A stretch of DNA of 64,000 nt from Atopsyche davidsoni (GCA_022113835.1 JAILWY010000030.1:806001-870000), one strand, 5' to 3'. Shown: positions 26,059 to 39,481, counted from the stretch's first letter. The notes: generated by a model not told the origin, from the letters alone. Translations and numbers: made by a program.

Positions 26059-28642
26059 TGTGTCTGAAATAATAGACGAAAACATGAAATTCATACTTAA
26101 TAAATTTATTGCATACAAATCCATTTAATCATTATTATAATCATATAGGAGATTGCCAATGAAATGTCCATTTTTTTATGAATTTAGTTGATATTTGAAT
26201 AATGTTTTACTGAAACAAGTAAACTTTGTATTTATAAGAAAACAATTTTAAAGAGCATTAAAAATACTCACAAGTCAAATTTTCCTTGATGTGCAATACT
26301 CTATTTTATTTTTAAAAAACCATAATGTATTTTATGAGTTTTAAGTGTGTATACTTCTTTGTATTGTATTTAAAAAATGAGTACGTCTATAAAAATGCAA
26401 TTTAAAATATTAATAACTCATTTTAGTTATTTTCTTATCATGCGACCATTAAATCAACTCTATTTTCCAGCTTCGCTGTGCATTAAGGCACCAAAGCCTT
26501 TATTTCTTCTAATTTCATTAATAAATAATTTATCTGCCGCACCAAAGCAAGACAATCAAAGTAAACAAAATGTGATTGTATTGAAAATAACTAATATACA
26601 ATTGAAATTGACATTTGGCAGTTTTATTTCTTGTTTCTAGTTTTATTAAGACACCTTTGTTTTATTTTTGCTGTTTCCTAAACCAATATTTAAAGCTACT
26701 GAATAATATTACATTCTCATTAGATCTCCTTTGTTAAATACTTGAATGACAGCTCAAAAAAGATTTGTTTTTTCTCTTTGATGATTATCGATAATTTGAT
26801 AGATATGGGTTAGACGGGGAACAGAAATGGTAAATAATATAATGCGCATTAGTTATCTAATGCTTATCTCCAAAACATGATAAAGCTGTCAAATATTAAA
26901 ATCACGGAATGAATTCGGGCCATGAAATCCTGCTGACTAATACCTTTCGGGGAAATAATCTATATTGAAGTTTTACGTATTATATTTACAATGTTTTGCA
27001 TGGGCACAGAGTGAGAAGGATACATAGCATATGTGCTAATTTGTAGCTTGACTTCTTGCGAATTTGCAAAAGGCTATAATAACCAAGTGTCGTTACATCC
27101 TAACTACAACTAACTAACCTAATTAGTGTCTCAATTTCATTTCATACCTTTAAATTCTACTTGAATCCAATTCATACTACAGGTCATTCAATAATTATGC
27201 AATAAGCAATCTCTTGGTGTATATTTTCTCTTATTACTGTCTTATTCTAGGGTTGGATATTTTTATAGACCGTAGGTCAATACTAAGTATCCAACCTTTA
27301 AGATTGCATAATTTTTTCATATTAAATTTCAAAGGTTTAACATTGAGAAAACAAGTATATAAAGTAAGGTTTGGCTTAATCAATTGATTTATCTGTTAGT
27401 CTTAAAAACATATGAAAAGTAGATGGCCTTCAAATAAATTTGTAAATCTGCTTTTTATGAAAGTATTATATTAATGTAGAATGTGATAACACACTTCCTG
27501 TATATATAAATGAACAAAAATTTGTTGGTTTGATGAATACACATTTTAACTGAAATTTATCTGATTTTTTTTAATCTGCCCTAATTTTGAAACAACATTT
27601 TTAAAAAAAACAGCACTTAATGTCTTAATTAGCTGCATAGAAAAGTTTCCTAGGGAAATATTTTACATTAAAATTGTAATTACCAAACGTGCCGAAGTTA
27701 CCTTGACATTGAAGCTATCATAATATATTAGCTAATCATATTAAAATATTTAAAGAATATTGTTGCTTTGCTGAAACATGTAATGATACAATTGTGTAAC
27801 TTTGAGTCTATACTGGAGTTTTTTTAAATTTTATTTATTAATATAGTTTATTATCCGATTTCAACTTTACAAGAGACTCCATCAGATGATATCAGAAAAC
27901 TATTTTTCTGTCTGATATAGAAAAAATTCTTGGGTAATTATATATGTACTAAAAAAATTAAGTACAATCACAAACTGAGCTCTTTTCATTAAATTATAAG
28001 TCACTATCAGTTCTGATTAATACTCGCATATTATTAATGTTTTTGTTAGTTAAGTACTTAGGTGTTACTTCATTTGTTGTATTTTTTACTACACTAATAG
28101 ATTCAATTATTTATTAATCTTTGTTTCTTATAATAACTCACGATGACGTAGAAAAACTTCAATTACTTCTTTGATTCATCGTCTTCTTTGTGTTGATAAA
28201 TTTACTAATTAAAATATAGTTGAAGAATCATATAGCAACTTAAGTACAAAATATAATTATGAGTAATTTTAACATAATGGGAGAAACACAACCAATTACT
28301 CGTATAATTTCAATAATGATCTGGAAACCCAAGCCTTAATTAGCATTTTTGATGCTCTGTGATAATAACACATTTTACCTATCATCGTTTAGGGAATTTT
28401 GGTGTTCAAACCAGATAATGGTTTTGTTTTTTAGTTTATTTAATTATGTACAACACGACAGACATTTTTGAAAACATTGCCAGTCTAGCAGATTCTAATT
28501 TTCCGTGTATTTTTAGCGGTATCCATCTCTTTTTACTTGAATAATTACGTAGTTGATCTTATATAATATAACATGGCAATCTAATTTACAATAGATTAAT
28601 TATTATTATTTTTAATATATATATTATCAAACAAATTTATTG
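26059..28642. other. Intergenic DNA upstream of paralogue B
   Basis: AT-rich, with no convincing gene. Its role, if any, would be B promoter or leader intron. No strong GC island lies within 2.5 kb of the B start codon. Confidence 0.5.
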
Positions 28643-28864
28643 CAAGGAACATGGAAACTCTCCACCAGTACTGATTTTTTTTATTTCAACCAAACAAAAT
28701 TGAGGCAGGTTATAAAATTAGTATCTAAAATAAATAATAGTAATAAAATATATATATATAAATTTATGCAGCCAAGTCAGTGTTTCGGCCAGAAATCTTT
28801 GGTATACGCGAGCGTCACAACGGTGTGACACGATATTTTTCAGCATGAAGTTTATAATATGATA
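28643..28864 (+). repeat. Dispersed repeat, copy 1
   Basis: Shares with 46682-46850 the opening CAAGGAACATGGAAACTCTC and the end blocks TCGGCCAGAAATCTT, GCGAGCGTCACAACGGTGTG and AAGTTTATAATATGAT, in the same order and orientation. The middle has diverged. The short frame it encodes is not conserved between copies. Confidence 0.7.
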
Positions 28865-29427
28865 ATACTGCTCATGGTGTCATATTTTTTTATGGTGATT
28901 CAATGTGTCAATAATTACAATTTGTAAACCCTTGACCAAGGTCTCGGTTGCTAAAAAGGAGTTTGTTTTTTCTAAAGATCCAGTTTATTGCAGCTTGGCA
29001 TGGCGTTATTGCACGCTCACAGCAATGACCTTGAGATGCTAGAGGGCAGGAAATACAGGTTATGTTGCCATGCCATTTTCATTATTGGTTCACCGCTCGC
29101 TATCAGATCTACATGTTCGTTACAATTAACTGTATTATTTGCAAAGATTGAAGTATTTACTAAATCACTTAACAAACATCAACAAGATTATAATTACTCA
29201 TGTCAAAATTGCGGATCTATTATTGTCCATGGAGTTTGTTTTTACTACATGCAACAATACATCAAAATAAAAACAGCGAATTTTTATAATGGGTAGAGAT
29301 CTATTTTAATATCATAACGACGCTCTTCTGGTTGTGTTTTATATCTATTGTGTAATTTTATAATAAATTTAATTTAGTTGTTATTATCTGCCTTATACTT
29401 CCTATGCATAATTCACTTATTTATTTG

Positions 29428-29730
29428 TTTTTTTTTTAGGAAGAAGAATGGCATCGCATAAAATTTGTCTTCGACTAAAAAGGAGGACTTCGTGGTTTCC
29501 GATTGACGATCGCAGGGGAGCGAGGCGAAGTTTAATTAATGGAATAGCAGGGAGGCAATGCCGTGCAAGTGTTTTTTTCTTTTTACATCCAAAGGTTGTT
29601 TTACACATATACCCTACACAAACTCAATAACGAAAACAGAGAAATCCATGTATTCTACTACCTAAGCCACATCTTGTAAGCCCCATAATCTGTGCGCAGG
29701 ATCAGGGGTTATTCCTATACCGTATTGTAA
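29428..29730 (-). repeat. Probable retroposon remnant
   Basis: Read on the minus strand this begins with the family also found at 14288-14354 (29661-29730), continues through GC-mixed sequence and ends in an A-run (29428-29437). That layout suits a retroposed element. The 60- and 63-codon frames inside have no domain and are not called. Confidence 0.4.
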
Positions 29731-29857
29731 GCTATTGTAAATTAATCAAAATAAATAAAGAATCCCGAATTTTTTTGGAGGCGATACAAAGACAGCTGAC
29801 CATGAATGTCTGATATGAATAAAGGGCAAGTAGCGAAAAGGCAGAAATTCTCCACGC

Positions 29858-29865
29858 ATGTCCAT
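29858..29865. repeat. Target-site duplication, left copy (ATGTCCAT)
   Basis: Identical to 32067-32074 on the other side of the hAT-like element. With the intact terminal repeats it defines the insertion exactly. Confidence 0.85.
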
Positions 29866-32066
29866 TAGGGTGTCCCTTAAAATTCAAGTTCAATATTTTT
29901 TTACGCATACCTTCTTAAAAGTTTAGTATTAACCCTATATTGTTTAGAAAAAAATATTAGTTCGATTTATAAACGGTAACCCGTGCCGACTTGCGATTTT
30001 AACTTGTCCATACAAGTTGCGTAAGTACTGCGCTGTGACTTGTAACTGCATGTTTTATTTGTCATTTCATAAGTGATTTTTGAGATTAGTAGTGCTCCAT
30101 TGTTTAGTGCGTTAACATGTCGGTGGAATTACGGAGTGATAAACAAAATAATTTCCTTATCGGTTTGCCTAGATATCAAATAAATGGTGCAAAATTACCA
30201 TCTAATCGACAAATTCCCTCGGTCCTATTTTACAATATTCGTGAGGTTAAACTGATTGTTAGTGAAAGTGCAAATCTTGTGATTAGGGAGTGCATCATAT
30301 ATTGGGAAAAAGCAAGAATTCCAACAAGGGCATATCCTAACTGCGTGAAGAAACTTGTTGATTTATATCATGTTTGGAGAGAGTTGCAAAAAAAATTGTA
30401 AGAAAACTCAGGTTACGTTCAAGAGCCGTGAGAACAATTTCAAAATTGATCTTGATAATTTTTTTGATATTGCACATGCTGATGCTTTTGTGAGAATGAA
30501 AATAGAGTAAGATAAATTATTTTTAATGAAACAGAGAGAGCCAGATCGACCAGGATGCTTAGGTGGTGTTAATAAAAATTGTCGGAAAAAGAAGATAGAT
30601 CTAAACAACGACGATTGGAAGAAGAGGAAAGGGTTGTAAGACAAAGATAACCACTAGCTGCTGAAACTAGAAAATCAAGGGCAGAAGCAATAAAATCTGA
30701 CTTCTTTGGAAGTAATGTACCCGACGTAGTCACAGTCCATTGGGATGGAAAACTATTACCCGGGTTAGATGTACGAAGTTCTAAAGAAGAACGCTTGCCA
30801 GTTATTGCTTCGTTTGACGATAAGGAACAGCTTCTTGCAGTGCCGAAACTAGAACATTCTTCTGGAAAACATCAAGCTAAGGCTGTCTCAACAGCTCTCT
30901 TTGACTAGAACCTTCACGATAAAGTACAAATAATGTGCTGCGACACAACAGCTTTCAATACTGGCCGTTTCAATGGAGCTTGTGCTATTTTGGAGAAACT
31001 TTAGGAAGAGAATTGCTGCTCGTCTGTCGTCATCATGTTTATGAATTGGTCCTAAAAGCTGTCTTTGAAAGCAAAATTAAGTAAATTACTAGTAGCCCAG
31101 ATACTCTAATGTTTAAAAAGTTCAGAGAAAATTGGAAAAACATCGACGCTAGTAACATTGAACCATCTCTTAATTTCGTAAAACAACGTGTTGCCGAGAC
31201 AGACATTCAAGCTTTTTTAATATTTTATAAGGCAGAATTAGACAAAGGTTATGTAAGAGATGACTACCGCAAATTGGTCGAACTGTGCGTAATATTTTTG
31301 GGAGGAGACTCAGAGGAAAAATTAAAACTAAGCCCCCCCAAAGCCATGCATCAGGCACGCTGGATGGCGAGAGCGATCTATTCTTTAAAAATGTGTTTAC
31401 TTCAGTCACAATGCAAAATAACTGCGAAGGACAAAAAGACTCTACAAGATGTTTGCTTATGTTTGTAAAACACTGGATGATTTCGTATCGGAAAAGAGCA
31501 AACAATTTTTATCACGACTGCAGATCGACGACAGTTTTCTAAAGGAAGATGTATCTTCTTGGAATAATAATAGTGCTTTTGTGGAAGCTAAACGAAAAAT
31601 AAGTTATTTGAGGGTTGTGAATGATACTGCTGAAAGGGCTGTTAAAATGATGCAAGATTTTAACGGACTTATCGCGGCTGAAGAAGAACAAAAACAGTTC
31701 TTGCTGCGCTGTGTCCAGGAACATAGAAAATTGTATCCGGACTGTAAAAAAACAACTCTATAAAAAAGTTACCCTGGCTGATTGTTATTACTTTATGTTT
31801 TTGATTAAAGATTAATGTTCATCTAATTGAATTTTTACTTTTATTCACTTAATTTATTGCATTTATAATGATTTTATACCAGACCGAAATATCAAGACAA
31901 AACACGTTTTTTACTAAACTTTGAAGCTCGGTCGGCACTGGTTGCAATTATGCTAGAAAGATGAAATTTTATATTTGAGTATCTTATAGCATTAGTAAAA
32001 AATGTAGAGGGTATGCATTTCGAAATTTGAAAAAAAAATTTTTTTGGTCATATAAGGGACACCCTA
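29866..32066 (+). mobile_element. hAT-like DNA transposon, decayed
   Basis: A 2201-bp element with perfect 14-bp terminal inverted repeats: TAGGGTGTCCCTTA at 29866-29879 and its reverse complement at 32053-32066. The ends match the hAT rule YARNG. The 8-bp duplication ATGTCCAT flanks both sides (29858-29865, 32067-32074) and fits the nTnnnnAn target rule of Ac-type hATs. A second inner repeat, GCATACC(T/C)TCT, is at 29905-29915 and 32006-32016 in opposite orientations. A broken transposase-like gene fills the middle on the plus strand. Boundaries are read directly; superfamily assignment rests on ends and duplication length. Confidence 0.85.
30117..31763 (+). pseudogene. Broken transposase-like gene inside the hAT-like element
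   Basis: Successive plus-strand segments are broken by stops and frameshifts. 30117-30401 gives 94 residues (MSVELRSDK...). About 30660-31002 holds VTVHWDGKLLPGLD and MCCDTTAFNTGRFNGACAIL. A frameshift near 31000 leads to LLLVCRHHVYELVLKAVFE, then one stop, then 31109-31468 (RDDYRKLVELCVIFLGG, ARWMARAIYSLKM) and, after another frame change, 31449-31763 (VVNDTAERAVKMMQDFNG). This resembles a multicopy transposase-like protein family I recall from arthropod and cnidarian genomes, with CRHH and NDTAERA blocks. At least one shift and several stops make it inactive. The element could move only if supplied with transposase from elsewhere. Confidence 0.75.
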
Positions 32067-32074
32067 ATGTCCAT
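32067..32074. repeat. Target-site duplication, right copy (ATGTCCAT)
   Basis: Partner of the duplication at 29858-29865. Confidence 0.85.
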
Positions 32075-35000
32075 GTAATATATTTCAGCTATTTACTTCA
32101 GGAATAAAGGAACAGTCACCGTCGCTAGGAACGGTGAGAAAGAAAACGGAAACCGTAATGATATAGGTTATTATGTAACGCAGTGATATTTATAGCAAAA
32201 GTTTATACGTGATACTTCCTCAGTGAGATTTGTCGCGGTGAATGCCAAGGTGAAAATTACCGCATTTACACCTACCCACCAATGGTTGCCCAATCGACCA
32301 CAGGCAATGAAAAACATGATGAAACGAAACTAGGACTGGTTTAATCTATAATACTCCAACTTAAACAAAGAATATGAATAGCAAATTACAGGTCCTTTTG
32401 AAAGAGCTTTTTCAGTTCAAGGGACAAGACTCACTAGAATAAGATCCCAATCTTCTAGCCATTCAGCAATTTGTTATTTTTCTATGTATATTTAATAATG
32501 GATTGAGTTTTTGATCTGGAAGTATTAAGCAAAAACAAGCCGTCGAAAAGCGATTTCGAAAAGTTAATGTTTTGATCATATATTTTACCTATCAATATTT
32601 CAAAAAGTATAAGCCTTAAGTTCGGATTGCCTAACATTTTATCTGACTTGACGGAACGTTCGGATAATTTCATATTTTATCTAGAAATACTTCACATACT
32701 TGTTCACAATAAAATCCATAGTGTTGAACGAAAAATATATTTTAAAAATAAGCCTTTAAAAGTAGCTGCTACTTTGACAAAGCAGAGAAAAATGTAGCCT
32801 GTCTTGATGGTTTGTCTCATTATTATATCTAGGTGCCTGCGACTACCGTGTTTACTGCGGCGTAGTTTCCCTAATAACATACGATTAAATACATCCAACT
32901 AGACCATATATTCCCAATGTGGTCTATATCAACTTCGAGATGAAGTACCTGTTCACTCTGGGGTCACAGCAAGTTGAATAAAAACTTTTTTACTTTACTA
33001 TTATCCACACATGTCCTCTATACAGTAAACCCTATAAAAGCGAGAAGCTCTGTGTAAACTGTCAAAAATACGGTTGAAGCGTGAAAAATTTATAAAAAAT
33101 CAACATTAGAAAAACAAGGAGTCTACAAAAAACAGAAAGCATCGATAAGTGGTCTACGAGCAAAAAAGTTTGGGGACCTCTGAACTAGACGATTGTACGC
33201 ACGTGTATACCGGAATAACAATTATTATTGATATACTGATTACTGTTCGTTATGCCATGTAACCAGTGATATATACTCTCAAAGACTAGGCAGTCCTTAT
33301 ATATATTTGTAGTCTTCTAGCCTCTTGGCTAATGACACTGGAATGTTTTTTTTTAATACTAAAAACTTACAAAATATATAGTTATATGATATATGTTTTT
33401 ATAACCCCAAGACCATAGGTTGTTCATTGAGGTATAAAAATTAATGCATGTAATAAAACTTATTTTATGAAAAAAGGTTCTATAAAAAATTCAGAACTAA
33501 TGAAAATGTGCAGGAAATAGCCATATCAGGTAAAAAAATGGACAGTGCTTAGCAATACAATGTAAAAGCACATTTAGATGTAACTTACTTAAGTATCAAA
33601 AGAAGATGTAGTGTAACAGAGATATGGGCTTCATCAGCCTCTTGGAAAAATGTTTAAAAAATTTAACCGCAGGCTGCAGCTTCGTAACCTTGAGGATGTG
33701 TGCACAAGGAGTGGGAGAGGCTGCAAACCTGATTTAGACCTGCAAACCTGATAAACAACGTGTTGTATAATTGTTATTGTGTTTCAAATGACTTATTTGA
33801 TATTCTGTGCTTACGAATAAAATCTAAAATCCGTTTGTATTTGTTTATAATTTATACAATACGTTACAAAAATATTCGTCTACAATTCGTGTTTTTTTAT
33901 TGGTCTGTATCATAATTGCTTACAGTCCAGAAATGTATTGGCAAACAGGTTTTTTTCTTTGACAAGGATACGGTCAAGATATGCGAGACCTGTTCTGGCC
34001 CTGCACCTCGCTGATCGGTCATTATATGAAGCTGGCAGAGATTCTCCAGCCAGAATAAAAACACAATCCACTCGATGAACTTGAAATTTAAATTAATTTA
34101 AATAAAAATATACACTAAACCTAAAGCTTGTTATGTTAACACTTGTTAGTTACAGCGTCAGGTGTGAATAAACCTCACGTGTTTGAAAAAAAACATGGAT
34201 GATTTTTCTCATCATTTCGTTTAAAAACCCTCCACCAGACAACTTTTTTTTTTACCTTTGAACTTAAATACGTTTTTTTTAATTTAAAAGAATCAAAATC
34301 GTACTTGCGTATCGCTGGACTACCTGGCAATATAATCAGTCGCTCACTAAAACAGACCTAAATATAGTACGAATGTGGTTTGTGCACGTCATAAACACAT
34401 CAAAACCTGTTTTTTTATTGTGCTTTTATAGCTTTTAATTGTAACTGGCATATGACGTCATAAAAACAAAATGAACGCAGATTTGGCGAATCGTGAGTTT
34501 TATTTTAGCTTGTGATTTTTACCTTTACCTGTTTAAATGAAGATGCATGCCGATCTTCGGTGTTTATTAATCTCGAATTGCAATGAAGAAACTTTCAATA
34601 AATATTATTTAAAGGTAACCGCACAGATGTAAGCGAAAATTCATGATCCAAGTTTCAAAATAACTTCGTTTCTTAATATGTGCAAATTTATCGATGTTAC
34701 GTTATTGCCTGCGGTTCCATGTTTATTATTATTTGTTAATTTTTACAATTGACATCATGAAACATCACGAAAAAATAACGAAATGTTTTTAATAAGCTTT
34801 CAAAAGATCGGGTTTATCTAGCTTGTTGTAAAAGTTGTCCGTTCTGACCTTCTATAAATGTTAGCTTTAAAAGACTTAATTAAAACACGAATTGGTCTTG
34901 ATTCTATGGCGTCGACAGAGGCTTTATACTTTCATATTTAAGGGATGAAAAGGCTGCGTAGAGGTCTGTTCTTATACTATTAAATCAGCAGAGGAAAACA

Positions 35001-35922
35001 ATTTTTTTTTTAAACAATTAATACCCTAAGAAAATTAAATTAACCCTATGTAAACTACCCTTATGCAATATCAAATCCGTCATAAAATTAATGTGCGTAA
35101 TATGTATAATTTCCTATATATTTTTAGGAAATTGCTATAGAACTGTAATCAAATGAATGTTATCCTAAGTATATGTCGATTGTACTTGTACATATAAATT
35201 AAAATAAAATATTAGGAACTATAAAAATATATATAGTGTGTAATAATTAAATTTTATGGGGTACAAAGGTAAATGCTATAAACATAATTCAGCACGAAAA
35301 TTGGATACAAGTAGTGACTGTGACATGCAAAAGGTATTAAAAATAGGATGCGAAGTTTAATTATGAAATCAAAGGTCGTTTCAAACTAACCGGGAGACAC
35401 AATTTTTCAGTTTATATAAACGTAGATTTATCTCATCAAAATTTGAGTAATCAATTCGCCCTAGAAACAAATAAGTTTTTTTGCAGCATCGGTGAGATTC
35501 GAATCCATATTTCCACATGGAGCTTTAGCTCCACCATTAAAGTAATAAATCCTGGATTTTTCTCCTCATTCCATATTTAATACTATACTGTGTGATATAA
35601 TTGAAGTGCACAAAAATAATATCAAAAAAATATCATAAGAATCCTATTCAAAAAATATACAAAACGTATGGCAATGAGAATTTACGAAATAGCGGGCAGA
35701 CAAATCACGACCTTCAGAATGAAGACAACGAATAAAAATATGAGTATATTGAAAATATTTGGTATTAAGGAAGTCATGAATAATCAACGTTGGCGGAAAT
35801 CTGTATTAAAAAAATAGCTGAGTCGAAGTTGTTCGCACGCCCAAACGTGAGGTCTCGCTAGATTTTCAAAACTAAATGTCTTCAATTGTTACAAAAATAG
35901 CAATGAAGCAATATATTTTTCT
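32075..35922. other. Intergenic DNA without recognisable gene
   Basis: AT-rich with scattered poly-T tracts. Near 35490 the minus strand reads GGATTCGAATCTC, a possible degenerate B box. No gene seen. Confidence 0.45.
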
Positions 35923-35967
35923 CGGCGACCGGTTTCGCCAACAGCCTTGGTCGTCATCGGCGGTCAG
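35923..35967 (-). repeat. Hairpin motif related to the intron-6 repeat of paralogue C
   Basis: The minus strand reads CCGATGACGACCAAGGCTGT then TGGCGAAACCGGTCGCCGAG. The arrangement GATGAYGACC-loop-GG(T/C)(C/-)GAAAC is like that at 40417-40634. It looks like the terminal or subterminal part of a mobile element. Confidence 0.35.
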
Positions 35968-37565
35968 AATAAATCAAAAGTGGAAGAGAATACTAGTATA
36001 ATACCAAAAATCTACGTCGGATGCTATAAAAATTTAGAAAAGTTTAATTGCTAAAACTCGAGAACCCATAAATTCTAAAAAAAAAAAAAACACCGTTGCC
36101 AAAACTTACGAGCACATTTAATAATTGCACACGTGGTATACAAATTTAATACACCAAAAATCTGATTTCAGGTGTTGGCGGCCGTCGCTATCATAAATGT
36201 AAATCTTGTATCCGAAACGTCGGAAATTTAGAGAAGAAACGCGGCACAACATCCAAGAACTGCAGTAGGAATATATTTCTATCGTCGTCTACAATTTGGA
36301 AGCCATTGACCTCTCGCAAATAAATAGGGCTTCACAAACGTGCACATGTGCGGCGAGGGCTTAAATACTTCCCTGACAGAAGTATGGCTTTATTAGAGCC
36401 TTATAAGCGCATTTTATTTATAAAAGGGATTTAAACGACATAAACACACGAATATAAAAATCTATCCTTGCCAATGACCTTATTGTCTCAATTTTATGAA
36501 TAACAGGATAAAGTCTTCGATCGCGTCTGCTGTGAAATTTTATACAAACCTGTTGGTAAGCTTATAACGAATCGGCTTATCGCTATCAAAGACGTCGCAA
36601 GCTCATCTATACCCCTGAAGACTGTGATTTATTTGTAATACATATTTGCGTGTACATTTATTTCAGTTACCTCGTTATTTGTTATTAAAGTTTTGTTAAA
36701 ATTAAAATTTGTCATGTCTTTTACGATTCCTTCTGTATTAGGCAGCTGATTAAAACACATTCAATATGAATCATTTTTGCAAGCAAACACTCGATCCTAT
36801 GAGAAAGATATGGGCGATTAGTGTGATTTATTTCACATATTGTATATTTTAACACAGAAATAATATTAAAAGCAATTATATTTTTAACCAAAAATCATCA
36901 CGCTTGAGAAAAATTCCAGATTAGTATGTGTTCTTGCAATAATCAACCTATAAAGAAGTTTGGTTATCACAAGTGTATTATAAAACCTGTTTTACGCTTG
37001 CAAAAATGCATGCATACATTATAAAAATAATAAATGCGGAAAACACTTTGTAAAACTGAATAAGAGATTGTCTGCTATTTTATAAATGTAAGCTCTGCAA
37101 ACGAGATACATCCAAATAATATTATATGTAACCCAAAGTTCACTTAAAAAAATACTAATTAGACGAGTTAAGATATATTAAAAGATGCTTTAACGAGGTT
37201 GCTTTTATATCAGCTACCGGAAAGTATTTTTTTATAAAGCCAATCATATCGTAAATATAAATATTTCCGAGCAGGAAATATTCTATTTTATTGCTATATA
37301 AAATTCGTTTGCTTTCTGCAAAAATAATTGATATTTAAACGATAAAAAAATAACATACACCTGCTTGAACCCTCGATTTTACCTTGAACATACCTAACTA
37401 CTACAATAATAGTTCTATGCTTATTATTATAATGATTAATAATAATAAATAAACATACAACAGCTCATTCAATACAACTGCGTATTTTAATAACAAAACA
37501 CTTATCTTTTGTTTATTGGTTTCAACCATACACACTTTAAACGGTTTAATAACAAATAAACGTAC

Positions 37566-37650
37566 CTGTGATTGAATATACAATAAACCGAATAACTCGT
37601 AATATTTTCACAAATATTTATATATTTTTTTAATAGTTGTTGTGGGTTGT
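37566..37650 (-). other. Candidate 5' leader exon of paralogue B
   Basis: A strong donor, TCACAG|GTACGT, lies on the minus strand at 37566, directly beside a GC-rich island (37650-37840). Paralogue B needs an upstream exon, because an acceptor immediately precedes its ATG, and this is the best donor I saw between C and B. The implied intron is about 11.5 kb. It could instead belong to a non-coding transcript. Confidence 0.3.
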
Positions 37651-37840
37651 TCGAGACACTCAGTGGCTGGAGTCGGTTTCCGCGAGCGAAGAGAAGTGCC
37701 GGCGCGTGCGACCGCGGGGGACGCGCAATGGTACTGAATCTACCTGTTTGCCTGACAAAGCACAGGTGAGGAGCCGCGAGCCGTGAACCTCGTCAGGTTC
37801 ATATCAATGCCGGGGTGCGATGCCTTGCTGCTAATTCATG
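37650..37840. promoter_or_regulatory. GC-rich island, candidate bidirectional promoter
   Basis: About 190 bases dominated by C and G with many CpG dinucleotides (for example GCGCGTGCGACCGCGGGGG) in otherwise AT-rich DNA. Candidate first exons point outwards on both strands. CpG-rich insect promoters of this kind are common, but the assignment is by position only. Confidence 0.35.
37660..37765 (+). other. Candidate plus-strand first exon in a divergent promoter
   Basis: The plus strand shows an initiator-like CACTCAGTGG at 37660, then a GC-rich leader, an ATG at 37728 opening MVLNLPVCLTKH, and a donor CACAG|GTGAGG at 37765/37766. No matching downstream exon was found within the window. With the minus-strand donor at 37566 it would form a divergent promoter pair. 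I do not recognise the short peptide. Confidence 0.25.
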
Positions 37841-37903
37841 CCATATATTATCAAAATAAATAAATTAAAAATAATTTTGAATCCAAATTAAAATTTCAAT
37901 TGA

Positions 37904-37945
37904 AACACACACACACACACATACACACACACACACATATATATA
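37904..37945. repeat. (AC)n/(AT)n microsatellite
   Basis: AC dinucleotides interrupted once by AT, passing into a short AT run. Confidence 0.9.
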
Positions 37946-39177
37946 AATATAATAACAAGAAATTTGCAGCAGTAAAATAGATTGTTCAATTCTATTGAGT
38001 AATTACATGTTCATTGTTTCAGTGTAGGATATTTTATATCTGTGATCCTGCTGAGAAAATTCTCCTTTTATTTTTTGTCTTCATTAATATGTAACATGTT
38101 TGTAAGATAAAAATTTCAATAATCTTCTTGGAGATATGCAAAAAATGCACACGCTTTTTGGTGGATCCGTTTTCGAGTTTTTTTCGTTATTTTTAGAAAA
38201 TATTTTGTGAAAAATTTACTGCACCGATAGAATAAAAATATTAATACCAAAACCTAGATTTATTCCTTTTTCTACAGATATAATTTTTGCATTTCTTATT
38301 AATTTACTTCTAATATGATAAATGTGTATTTTCCCGATTGAAGTTTAGGAATTTGGAGATCAATATGACCGACGGATTTACAACCCTAAGCATTTAGGTG
38401 CCCTTTTTTAAATTGGAATTAAAAGATTACATATAAACCTATGGTAAGAAATTAGTTCAAAAATTAAAAAATAAAAAAACTTCGGTTTTGAAAAGTCGTC
38501 ATTTTATCAACTTTTTCAACATCTTCAAGACTTTATTTGTCCTTGAAAATGAACGTTAATTAAATAATAAAAAATAGATAAATGTAATTTATAGGTTTTC
38601 TAATGTTCTGTAAAAAAACAATTTTCATACAATTAAATAAATTGAGCAACGTATACTTCTACCTTGACCTAAACCTCTTCCTACAGCCTGGACGTTCAAA
38701 TTAATTAATTAATTGGACGTTAATTCGTATTCGATTCCGTACTCGGTGAATCCATATGAGGATGTCCCTCACAAAAAGATCTTTCAAGAAATCAATTCAT
38801 AATAAACTACTTCTAGTGATATTGGCTTAGTTGTAGGTATTTTCAAACAGATACATTAAAATTTTACCTGTTTTGGTTTTGTCAGTCGAAATTTATTTTT
38901 GAACGACACGTTTCAATGTCAATAAAATATATTTAGTATATGTAAGAAGCAAATATATTTTATATGTATTTTTTTTATACAAAAAATGAGAATCGTATTA
39001 GCAACAGTTATAGTAAACAGGTAAATTGATTTTACACGGCAAAAACAAATTGGTAATAACTTAGAAAATTGCAATATGCAAAGTACATAAAAATTTAATC
39101 GCTTCTGCGTAAATTATAATTAAATTATTTAAATTTACGTGATTTTCTAGTAGCGCAAAATTATATTGTTTGCAAAA

Positions 39178-39351
39178 AACATGTATAGCTCACGTCTTCT
39201 TGCTCAGATTATCCGAGATTGGGTGTCTCCAGCTCGAAGATTAACAACATTTCGTAAAAAAACAAGTCCTGAAAATGTGTCATCGAAATACTCACATTTT
39301 CTAACTTTTTGTAGAGCTCCACGTGTAAAAGATTTATTTGTCGATACTTAA
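39178..39351 (+). CDS. Unrecognised short frame (doubtful)
   Basis: An ATG at 39181 opens about 56 codons (MYSSRLLAQIIRDW...) rich in Arg and Ser, ending LFVDT-stop. I recognise no family, and there is no splice partner or promoter signal. Composition is less biased than in neighbouring random frames, which is the only reason for listing it. It may be a transposon fragment. Confidence 0.12.
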   Translation, partial: NMYSSRLLAQIIRDWVSPARRLTTFRKKTSPENVSSKYSHFLTFCRAPRVKDLFVDT

Positions 39352-39481
39352 AATTTTTAAGCCAGTTTATTTATGAATTCGTTGAGTGTAAAAAATATAT
39401 ATATTTATAATAATTACCTGCTTCAGTAGCCCAAGAACTTTTTTTTGCTATTAATTTTACAAATCGTACATACCCAGTAAA

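Noticed and set aside
29449..29630. 60-codon frame after an AG-like site (MASHKICLRL...)
   Set aside because: Lies in a probable retroposon remnant on the other strand; the poly-T before the AG is the element's A-tail.
35485..35510. Degenerate B box on the minus strand
   Set aside because: No A box at correct spacing and no second copy in the window, so not called a SINE.
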